A DNA stretch of 64,000 nucleotides from Nipponacmea schrenckii (lineage: Eukaryota; Mollusca; Gastropoda; Lottiidae): assembly GCA_030562195.1 (NCBI GenBank), contig JAUJPP010000005.1:6010826-6074825 (forward strand). The letters run 5' to 3'. The position numbers and the translations under genes were made by a program. The notes below the pieces were generated by a model. It was not told the DNA's origin and searched no databases. It saw only the letters and a list, made by a program, of their open reading frames with translations. Below, piece after piece: positions 42,660-52,550 of the stretch. Every line of letters starts with the position of its first letter. The stretch's first letter is position 1.

Positions 42660-42715
42660 TTCGAGCGTCTTCATACGAACTTCCGTTATAGACCGGAAGC
42701 AAGTGTTTTGTGTTG
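42660..42715 (-). promoter_or_regulatory. Probable RPN2 promoter with ETS-like sites
   Basis: GAACTTCCGTT and ACCGGAAGC (GGAA cores in both orientations) lie within about 40 bp upstream of the ATGGCGAATC|GTAAGT first exon. This layout is typical of TATA-less housekeeping promoters. Inference from motif and position. Confidence 0.45.
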
Positions 42716-43485
42716 TAGTCAAAATGGCCCCTGACCAAAAAGGCCCCAAAATTTGTCATAATGGCCCAAGAAAAATGGTCAATTGAATTGGTCAAAATGG
42801 CCCTTTGAATTCGTCAAAATTGCCTCAAATATGTGATGTAGAGTTTTGGCCTTATGAGATGGCTGGTTTTGGCCTTAAGTGATGACCTCATTGTGATGGC
42901 CAGTTTAGAACGTATGTGATGGAGAGTTTTGGCCCTTAAGTGATGGCCTTATGTGGCTAAAAAATTATTCATGGAAAATCGTCAAATGCAAACTTGACTA
43001 CCATCTTATCTATTTCAATACTCGTACCGAGTTTCATCAAAACTATTTAAAATTGTAGCTTCTTTTGTCCCAACAAAATATTTAAAACGCAATTTTACTA
43101 TATCAAGGGCAATAACTCAAAAACTGTTCGTTAAAAAAATCGTCAAATTCAAAGTTTTCTTCTGTCTTATCAATTCTAATCCACCAAGTTCCATCAAATT
43201 CCTTTGAAAATTGATTGACCTACTGGACAGCGAGACCTAACAAGACCTCGCATGCATCAGTGACACTCTCAAAACCATGCTGGACACAAGTGAATCATAC
43301 GTTCCCATCCATAGCAGGTAAAACAAGGTTACAGCTGAGCCACTTCGCTGATCGTTACCTAGAATGGGAACACTGTAACAAATAACATCATACCAACACC
43401 ACACATACAACGTCCACCGTTAAAGCTCAAAAAAGTATTGCATTAAAAAGTGAGCTAAAAAGAGTTGGCAGCAAAAACATTCAAG
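42716..43485. other. RPN2-SF3B6 divergent intergenic region
   Basis: From 42,716 to about 42,965 it is degenerate low-complexity DNA built on AAAATGGCCC / TTTTGGCCTTA / TGATGG phrases. The remainder holds two similar AT-rich stretches (AATCGTCAAAT... near 42,978 and 43,139). No coding signal until the SF3B6 start. Confidence 0.6.
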
Positions 43486-44899
43486 ATGGCGATGAACAAG
43501 AGAGGAAACGTTAGCATTTTTCTGTTTTATTTGAATCTATTTCCGAATTATTGGTTTTTTCTTGAAATTTATGACTTAAAAACCCTCTGGCTAAATCGTA
43601 TTTTGTTCTGAATGAAATGAAGCGAGGAGAGTGATCACAAAAAGTCATTTAGTATTTAGCAACGCTTGTTTCCATATAATACGTCTGCCACATAACTGAT
43701 TCCACAACCACGAGGATTAGGCAAATTATCGATTAATGTGATACACATAGCCTAATACTTTGGGCTGATCACTCCTCATTTGTTTGATAAACTTTTCTTT
43801 TTTTTCTCTTAAATCCCCCCCCCCCCAAATCCTCGACGTAAAGTTCAACAAGTGAAATTAATTGTTATTTCTATAGCAGACGTCAGTCCTTAATTCTAAC
43901 ATTCTGTTTGTAGGTGAGGCTTCCACCAGAGGTCAACAGAATACTGTATATAAAAAATCTACCTTATAAAATCACCCCTGAAGAAATGTATGATATTTTT
44001 GGTAAATATGGAGCTATTAGACAAATCAGAGTGTAATGTTTGTTTTTATGTTGATGAGAATTTGATTTACTGTCCTTTTTTTAAGGTATCATTTTTGCAA
44101 AATTAGTGGAATTATGTAGTGTAATTGTTGAAATGTTGTGTATTATTGTATTAAATTGAGGAGTAGTATACCATAAAAACTGTGTTCATTATTCATGTGC
44201 TTCCTACCCCTAAATGTCGCTTAAGGATTAATTATATTATTGAGGGTATTATAAAAGATACTCTCATATTGGAGCACTGGCCTATTTAAACTCAATGATA
44301 ACCTATTATTAAATATTTTTTTAAATTTCAGTGGTAATACTCCTGAAACTAAAGGTACAGCGTTTGTGATTTATGAAGATATATTCGATGCCAAAAATGC
44401 CTGTGATCACCTGTCTGGATTCAATGTGTGTAATAGATACCTGGTTGTATTGTATTACCAGGCCAATAAGGTAAGCTTGACTTGGTTTAAACTTCGAGTT
44501 CAGAGATAAGGGTGACTTAAATTAACGAGTTATTATTTAATAATATACACTGTACAGGGTTAAAGCAATAGATTGTAGAGAGTGGGGTGGTTGAAAGGTT
44601 AAACAGAGGGTTAAAATTTAGGTTGGGGTTAAAGGTAACAAGTTACTATTCAACAGAAGGACTGGCCCAGGATTAAAGCAATAGATTGTATAGATTGAGT
44701 GGTTGAAAGTTACAAGTTATAAGGCACTGGCACAGGGTTTCTTTCTCAATGTACTACAGTTGATTATATGACCAAAAGATTTTAAAAAATGATATTTTTA
44801 TATTTTCAGTCCTTTAAGAAAGTGGATACTGATAAAAAGAAGCAGGATTTAGATCAGATGAAACAGAAATATGGTCTCAGTACTCCAGAGGTCAAATAG
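43486..44899 (+). CDS. SF3B6: Splicing factor 3B subunit 6 (p14)
   Basis: U2 snRNP SF3b component contacting the branch adenosine and SF3B1. Exons 43486-43509, 43914-44032, 44332-44470, 44810-44899 total 372 nt, 123 aa (family about 125). One RRM: RNP2 [11 protein letters not shown]1 KGTAFVIY, then [20 protein letters not shown]. The conserved branch-site-contacting Tyr is in ILYIKNL. The Lys/Gln-rich C-terminus [11 protein letters not shown] is as in orthologues. It starts MAMNKRGN in a CAAGATGGCG context. Probably driven from the divergent region shared with RPN2. AATAAA signals lie near 45,234. Confidence 0.97.
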
Positions 44900-45637
44900 A
44901 TTCCTTCTCTTGTGAGAACATTTATCATGTGTTTGGACCACAAAGACTTGTATATATATTTCATAATTCATATTGATGCAGACAGCTGTTCTTGAGCTCT
45001 ATACAGCTGGCTGGTGTAAAGTTTGCCTGATAATGGCAGATTCCTTTTAATCATGGTTTGGTGACCTAACTACTGTAAACTGATCTTGAAAGATCTTGAC
45101 AATGATCTGAACTTGATGTTGTGAAAATGGCTGACTTAAAGGGTTTTTCAGACCAAAGAAAGGTGTATTTTGTGAAAAAAAGATCATACAACATTTTAGA
45201 TTAAAATATATATCATAACAAAACATTTTATAAATAAACATGAAATAAAAAATATCAAACAGTCAATTGTTTCTGGTTTTCTTTCAGTTTTTATAAGGCA
45301 CTTGTGGCTAATTGATTAAAATGTTTAAATGGTTATTTTCCATTAAAACTCATTGGGGTAGAAAATTTCCTACAACTTTAGTAAATTAAAAACAGGGGTC
45401 CTTTTAACCATTTTGTTTTGAGGATATCATACGTTCGGAATCTTCTATCTGTACTTTCTTATAGTAAAATCTGCCCCTGTTGTGACTCTAAGTTTTAATC
45501 TTGTAGATCAAAATTATTGATAAAATGATGACCATTACATTGGATGTCTAATATAATGATGCTCTCCACGATGAGACAAGTTTTATATGTATTCAACAAA
45601 AGGCACTGACATAGGGTTATAGATTTATACGTATTGA
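44900..45637. other. SF3B6 3' UTR and convergent gap
   Basis: AT-rich 3' UTR with AATAAA near 45,234 and 45,244. Beyond it, no gene features until the stop of the minus-strand gene at 45,638. Confidence 0.7.
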
Positions 45638-47346
45638 TCACATGACCACACATCGATCTTTATATCTGGAGATACGATAGTTTTCAGGACGTTTCCCTGA
45701 CCAGAAACCTTGGTTTCTACATTCCGTTACTATAAACTCGTCCACTTCAACTCCGTGAAATACCTCCACCTCAGTCAAACTCAGGCGCGATACGTTTAAC
45801 GGCACGCTTGGTTTTCTAATCGCTGTTTCTATCTCTGGTTTAATACTGTTAATATCTAACGGTCCACCTAAATAGTTTCTAGTTGCTAGCTCTAGATTCA
45901 CTGCCGGTAGTGCTGGAATGATAATAAAACATGGATGAATTGACACAGAACATCCTGTTAAAAATAGACAAATATTTAACTTGTGGGCATTATATTTTAG
46001 ATATTACAGCCATCAAGGGAAAGTCTGTGCCTTCATGTTCTTTACCAGAAAATAACCCAGTATTTTCAAAAAATTTACCTGTCCTGACTCTAAAGAATAA
46101 ACAGGTATGTAATATGTTGTTATGTCCCCTAGAACTGAGGTTTTGGTCCCCCCCACACTGTCAGTGAGACCCTTAGACAATTCTGTGGCCCTTTACTCTA
46201 CCCCCTACCCCACTATATGATAAAAAGAGATGTCACTAGAGAAATGACTTACCTCTCTGACTAAGTAGAAATTGATAGGCGGGTATAACAGACTGGGGGT
46301 CCAATATATGTAATTTAACAAATAATTCGTTCATATCCCTGTTATATTCCTCATCTTTATATTTCCCTTTAATTATTCTCTGTAACACACTCTTCATCCA
46401 ACTTGGCTCCATAATAGCAGATACTAACTTCTCTGCCCATATATGACTGAAAATACACATCAATATACTCTTCTAGGGTTATAATATTAGTTATTGAATT
46501 GTACACGAACCTTATCTCTAATTTAAAGTTTACAGTGACCCTAAAAGCTGAGACTGACCAATTTAATAAAGTAATCAGTAAAATAAGACTACAGACGACA
46601 AATAAATTGTAACGTTATTAAATGGATTTATTTCTCTTAGAGAGTCTTTTAAACTTACCTTTCCTCGTCGAGATAATCGTCTATGGAGATGCCTGTTTTA
46701 TCATCTTTAACTGTGACGGGATAAACCAGAGTGTACAGTGCGAAGCCTGGAATATAAAAGACATGATATTTAATAATTTTTAACCGTTATTCATTCCGAC
46801 CTTTGCCTAAATAAGTCCATTTCATTTCTAAATTCCGTAATGCTATCTCTATACTGCTGTTCTGGAGCACCATAATGGGATATCAAACTCATTTTCATAT
46901 CACAAACATCCTGAATCAACGGCTCCTCTTCTACGGGGCACAATAGTGGGACGTATAACCCCAAAACTTTCGAACCAAACCACCCCTTCTCCCCACCTCC
47001 GTCATTTCTTACCTAATTTCTTCCACTGTAGACCGTAATAAATCTCTCTCAAACAATCTTCAGTAGCTGTTTTATTGATAGTCGTATTGAAACCATATTC
47101 ATCTTTAATTTTCGATATAGTCTGACACACATAGGCTGTGGAGAACTTGGTAAGGGGGAACGTTCCAACACTAACACTGTCATTATAAGCTCCTGGAGTA
47201 GCCAGGGGGAAAAACACCTCGTGGAATCGGGGCTGCATTTTGATTAAATTGACGAGTAAGTCTCTACAAGCTGTAGAAACAATATCTTCGTCTTTTTTAC
47301 AAGGTGACAATCTTTGAAGGATTTCTAACGTTCTTTTATCCCCCAT
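45638..47346 (-). CDS. Unrecognised 296-residue protein
   Basis: Exons in coding order: 47346-47013, 46746-46659, 46446-46253, 45912-45638, totalling 891 nt with consistent phases (1,2,1). It starts MGDKRTLEILQRLSPCKKDE, is mixed alpha/beta in composition and has no signal peptide or membrane helix. Distinctive segments are YVCQTISKIKDEYGFNTT, AEKLVSAIMEPSWMKSVL, TEVEVFHGVEVDEFI and GFWSGKRPENYRISRYKDRC. I do not recognise the family. The exon containing the ATG extends upstream into a 5' UTR, with an acceptor at about 47,612 on the minus strand and a tiny uORF (MESK). Splicing is well supported; function unknown. Confidence 0.75.
45931..46104 (+). CDS. Candidate first exon on the opposite strand, within an intron of the 296-aa gene
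   Basis: ATG-initiated, 58 codons (MDELTQNILLKIDKYLTCG, then DITAIKGKSVPSC), ending CAG|GTATGT, a good donor. Codon use looks protein-like. No partner + strand exon was recognised downstream. It may be a nested or antisense gene start, a remnant, or chance. Confidence 0.3.
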
Positions 47347-48221
47347 TTTCTCAAAATCCAATTCTCGCAATAACAAATAACACAGAAGCAAAAGAAACCA
47401 AAGTTAAACGATGTTGGTGGACATCTTTGAAATAATATATCAGAAATGGTTTGGAACGTTTTCAACACGACGTGTAAAGAGAACAATCTGTCACTGAAGC
47501 GACCTGTCACTCCGAGTTGAAGCCTCTGACTCACTTCGACTCCATGCAAATTTCTTTGTAAATAGTTTCCTTAACGACCTCAGTAGCCTTCCTTGATAAT
47601 ATTTAAGAATCCTGAAAATAGAAAGAACGATGTGTTAACATCAAGTTAACTTAAAACCTAAATATATAAATCTATAGGCAAAAAAGCTGTGTATTAAGAC
47701 GATTCTGTCAAGGAATTATTTCAAAAGTCGTTGTTCTTATGTTAGCTTAGTCTAGAGAAGAAATGCAGACCACTAAGTATGAGAAATGTAGCCCTGTTTC
47801 TAAATTATGTCTTACCCTATGGTATGTCCACTACCCAGCATTGATTATTGAAATAAAATGGCATATTTCTGACTTTACCCATCCTAATATAGGACCGACT
47901 CAAGTCGTGTTAACGCGGGCTTGTCGTCATCATACTAGAACGTGGTAAATATCATTATTCTCGACCATATATCTATAATTACATGCTGATTGTTTCCACT
48001 GTTAAATGTCAAGTGTCGTATTATCATAATTATTATTATTAACCTCCGTTTCTGATGAAGAGGAGTTTCTGTGGGTGGTGTGGGACGGGAGGCGAGCGGG
48101 GGGGGGGGGGAGTCCTATATTCATTTTAAGTAATTATTGACACATTTGGGGTAAAAAGGACTCATTCCACAGCCGACAATTCGCTGATAAATGGATGATT
48201 GATAACAGTCAGCTGAAAGGT

Positions 48222-48270
48222 GGTGGGGTGCGGGTTAGGGAGGGAGAGAGAAGGGGGGGGGGGGGGTGGA
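48222..48270 (+). other. G-quadruplex-forming candidate
   Basis: Contains GGGGTGCGGGTTAGGGAGGG, satisfying four G3 runs with loops of 3, 3 and 1, followed by GAGAGAGAA and a run of about 14 G. It lies upstream of the minus-strand gene ending at 45.6 kb. Confidence 0.75.
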
Positions 48271-49089
48271 GACACAAGAAACATAAATCAGTAATGTTTT
48301 ATATTCAGTTAACTGGGAAATCTCCGATCAGTTCCATATGGTCATTATTCATTTGAACATTTCTATGACAACCGAATTCCTGCATTCAAAATTCGGTCGA
48401 AGTTCAGTCCTAAAGCCAAAGGTTCCCCATTGAAAACTTCAACATGCCTACCTTTATTATCAGCCTTGTTCTGTGTTTATTGCTGTATCCAAAAACACTA
48501 TAACGGCGTCACAGTTTCAATGAAGATATAAAATATACAATATGTAATACCGACCCACTTATCATTGACGATTATTTAAAGGCCCTCTCACACGGGCTTG
48601 TTTTTAGTCAAATCCGTCTTATCTTCAATCCTCTTTATTACTTATTTTTTCTTAACTTACTCCTATAAACGTTGCCTTTGGTCAAGAAATATGATAGCCG
48701 CACGTTATGGTCCCACAATATTATTCCACAAGTCGATCTATAATTCATACAAAAACTTTTCGAGTGTAATATAGCCTTTACATATCAAACAAACGGTTTA
48801 AAAAAATAAAGTGGTTTACACTCAGTGAATTGAAACTAATAACAGTCCGTCTTCTCGCTTCATAGATCAGAACCGTCTCATAAGATTGCTTAACCAAAAC
48901 TTAATCCGGTTTCTGTGGAAACTGAGAACAGTTAAGCTTATTAGCCCTATAATTGGATAAACCTAATGAAGATCTCAATTGGATTAGTTCGATAGGTCGA
49001 GACTTTCAATATCTTATACTGTGACATCAACATCAAGAATTCGCCCCCCCCCCCTCAAATATATTATTAGTTCCCATCTAATGACACTT

Positions 49090-49550
49090 TAGTTTGCGGG
49101 AATAGGACTTTCTTGCGGACTTAACCGCCCAATGTGCGTCTATTACGGAACTGACAATTAAGTTCGCTTTTCTTGGAGCATCGACACTCTGGTGTGCGGG
49201 GTAAAGCTATCTTGCAGCCTTGACACTTCAGTGGCGGGGAAAGGCCTATCTTCGCCTTGACACTTCAGTGTGCGGGGAAAGGCTCTATCTTGCGAGCCTT
49301 GATACATTTATGTGCGGGGAAAGGCTATCTTGCGGCTTAAGACTAATCTAGCTTAGTGTGCAGGGAAGGCTTATCTTGCGGCCTTGACAGTATTGTAAGT
49401 TTGCGAACAAGGGATAAGGCTTATCTTGAGCCTTGACACTTACTTTGTTCGGGAAAGGCTTATACTTGCGGTTGAAATTAAGACGGTAAATACTGAAACT
49501 TTAGTGTGCAGGGAAAGGCTTATCGTTCGAATGATCTAAGTTTTGTAAAG
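49090..49550. repeat. Degenerate minisatellite of about 40-45 bp
   Basis: About ten irregular copies of GGGGAAAGGCTTATCTTGCG plus CCTTGACACTTCAGTGTGC, with many small indels between units. The irregularity may be biological or a consensus-calling problem. Confidence 0.85.
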
Positions 49551-49609
49551 CTTATCTTCCAATGAAAAGGTTGTAAAATTTCAATAGGTTTTATTTTAAT
49601 TGATTTATT

Positions 49610-51703
49610 TTATTTTCCAGGCAATATTATACCATCATACTGAAAAAAAAGAGAAAAGAAACATTAATTAAATAGGACAGAAAGGGCCAAAAGGTTTGTT
49701 CATTTGCATCTTTTTTCAAATCTTGTTAAGCTTATCTCTCCAGCATTCAGAAAATGTGTCCAAAATTTCACTAGGTCTTTTATTTTTAAGGTCTGTTTAA
49801 ATTCTCTTTAAGATCATATCTTGTTAATCAGACTGCCTCACAAATAATATAATATATTAAGTATTGTCCTGAAGACAAAGAACACTTGTTCAGACGTCGC
49901 CTTATATGGTATTAAAGTTGAGACGTCGCCTTATATGGTATTAAAGTTGAGACGTCGCCTTATATGGTATTAAAGTTGAGACGTCGCCTTATATGGTATT
50001 AAAGTAAGTGTTATATCCGTATAATTTTGTTGTAAATATTACAAATCCAGTTATCCAATATTTATTTCAATATCAGGAGAATTTACTGTTTAAACTGATC
50101 AGTGAATGTTTATCATAATTAGCTAACGAGTTTAGTTTGATAAACACAAGTCTATACATTACCTTCTGTTGAAACCATTTCATGGCTTCATCCTTGGTAA
50201 TTCTATGTTTAATACCAATTCTATTTTTACATCTTCGTCTTTTAGATACATTGTATCCTACAATTAATAATTAACAATATTAATTAGGTGAAAATAATTA
50301 AGTACAAGATATATTTATTTTGATTTTAAAACCCTTTGAAATTTATGAAGTGTCTTATTAGAGCAAGGCACGATATGACAGGCATGCACATCACATCTCT
50401 TATCAAGATGCTTTTTCATGCATCACTAACAAAATGACACCAATAAAAGTCAGAAACTTGTCACAAAGCTTGACGAACCCCTTATAAGTAAACCCCCTCC
50501 ATCCCTCGTAAAAAGAGCAGAGTTCATCATCACAAATGAAATTTTTATTGGACTTACCAGCTCTGCCGAGGACTATGTAGAAATGCATTCCGTAGATACC
50601 AATGCTAGGGTCGTACTTGATTCCCAAATCAATGTGTTCCTGGATACCAAAACCAAAACTGCCAGAGTTGGAGAAATTCCTGGTTTTCAATTCATATTCA
50701 ATAACCTGTAAAACAGAAATCAAAATTATACTCAAATTCTCAATCAAATTTCTATTTCTCATTTTTCAAATATAACTATTGGAATGAATGTTAATAGACA
50801 GGAAGTGCATGCCTATTTCTATGAACAATTGATGCCTTTCAGAGAGTACATATAGATACAATTTATTAAGATATATTCTGAAACAGTTAGTCATCTATTG
50901 GATACCTTTCTACATTTCCAGGACACATAGATCCAAGGATTTAAAGTACAGTGACTTTTGATTTGATTTATTAAGTCATTTACCTTTAAGCCTCGTTCTA
51001 AGATTTCTTCTGCTTTAGGGCCTCTGACTGTAGCATACACAGCAATTTTTTCATTACGTCGGATACCGAAAGCACGGATTGTGTATCGAGCTAAAAGGAT
51101 AGAACTTTATTAGAATCGAAGTAAATAGTATTAGGTGTTATAAGAGACATTCTACTATAGGAACACTGGCCGGTCAGGAAGAGAAACCCCTTTTGATCTT
51201 AAATGGAATGAAGCTATCCTACTCTTCTACAGTTTGGACAATGCAATATAGTTTGTAACAAGATATTGACCCTCAATTTCCTTTCACATTCTTGCAATAG
51301 TCAAGTCTGACTGCATTAAAAATTTTACTGCAATGAAACATACCTTTAGCAAAGACAGGTGGCTGTCCAGTGAGGGCCTCCAACACTTTACCAGCTCTTG
51401 TTAGCCTATCACCAGATTCACCAACACAAATATTTAAACATAATTTAGCAATCTTCAGTTCTCTCATTTGATTGTTCCTTTTGTCTTTCTTTTCTACTTT
51501 CTCTTTGCCTTTCTTTCCAGAGGCTGCTGGCTTCTTCAATGGGTTAGCTTTCGCCTTGGGCTACAACAAGCATTAATATATATATAAACAAATAATGAAC
51601 TTATAAGGTTGTGGGGTGGGGTGAGCTAATATGTGAGTGATCATTTTCTGAACCTGCTCATTTCATAAATACACACACATTTGGTGTTTACGTTTGTAGT
51701 CAT
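49610..51703 (-). CDS. RPL11: 60S ribosomal protein L11 (uL5)
   Basis: Large-subunit protein near the 5S RNP. Exons in coding order: 51560-51344, 51090-50984, 50705-50558, 50257-50163, 49639-49610 (YDGIILPGK, stop TAA). They sum to 597 nt (198 codons). Conserved blocks: [67 protein letters not shown]. The initiating exon must lie upstream of an in-phase acceptor at 51,561; a tiny candidate (51703-51692, MTTN|GTAAAC donor) fits phase 0 but is weak. The N-terminus before MREL is extended and Lys/Ala-rich (about 30 residues, [18 protein letters not shown]) compared with the short mammalian leader. AATAAA follows the stop closely. Confidence 0.93.
49890..50004. repeat. 29-bp minisatellite in RPL11 last intron
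   Basis: Four perfect or near-perfect copies of a unit beginning AGACGTCGCCTTATATGGTA. Confidence 0.95.
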
Positions 51704-52550
51704 TCGTCCTATGACAGTACTTGCAGAATTAAAATTATAATTTAATTCCGTTCACAACTGCAGAACCAACGTGGAAACCATTCGTTTACATTTCGTCACT
51801 CATTGGTAAACATAACAGGGTGAACTCAAGATGATCTAGGCTAATAATTGCCTTCGAAGTTTTCTTAAATGACAGGGAAATGGTTATGGCATATTTCAAT
51901 ATCACTCATATTTCTAAATTTATTGAATTTTAGGCAGGATGGGCATAGATTTAGTGGATTTGTTATTAAAATGTCGTACCCCCATGATAGCTGATATTAA
52001 AAAGGAACCGGAAATAGAAAAGTATCAAGACATGCGCGACCAGTCAAGTCGTACTCTTGTCAAATCGTCCCAATTTGTCAAACCGTACGAGTGTCAATTA
52101 GGACAAACATAACAATAATATTATATTACAGTTCTTGACTGTATGGTGTTGATTTAGACGCGTTCTTTTTAAACCCATCGCTCATAATTTAGCACAATCT
52201 TGGCTTAATGTTCTTACCGAGAATTGAGAGCACCGTTTGGGTCTAAAGCGCCACGAACCTTATTTGTTATCGAATTGTTCCTCAAGCATAAGAATTAAGT
52301 GGAATATACTTTGGGTTAAATGGTGCATGCGAGAGGTAGGAATAGGGGACGGTTAATGATTTTGCATTAATGAATATTGTTTGTTATCAAAATAAAATTA
52401 TACTTTGACCGCTGTCGTGTTGTTTTATCAGAAAGATAGGCTTCAGATAAAGACTGATAATTTCTTTTTCAAATTTTATCATTTTCTTACAAAACTTGTC
52501 TTCCGGCTCTCGTCTCTTCATTTCATTCGGGGTGAAACTGAGAGTTCAAA
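51704..52550. other. RPL11-SGPL1 divergent intergenic region
   Basis: Holds the presumed RPL11 promoter (minus) and SGPL1 promoter (plus). The only coding candidate is the 57-codon ORF at 51,939. TTCCGGCTCTCG just before the SGPL1 start resembles an ETS/TOP-like initiator. Confidence 0.55.
51939..52112 (+). CDS. Small ORF, 57 residues, unrecognised
   Basis: Begins MGIDLVDLLLKCRTPMIADI in a GCAGGATGG context a few bases after TTTTAG, and ends CQLGQT then TAA. It is rich in charged residues, with no membrane segment. Position and codon use suggest a micro-protein or a single coding exon with a 5' UTR intron. No family recognised. Confidence 0.4.
   Translation: MGIDLVDLLLKCRTPMIADIKKEPEIEKYQDMRDQSSRTLVKSSQFVKPYECQLGQT

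Larger units (their letters stand above)
47620..49609. other. Intergenic region between the 296-aa gene and RPL11
   Basis: No coding signal. It holds two poly-G tracts (48,100-48,111 and 48,254-48,267), a G-quadruplex candidate (48,222-48,270) and a degenerate minisatellite (49,090-49,550). The rest is AT-rich. Confidence 0.65.
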
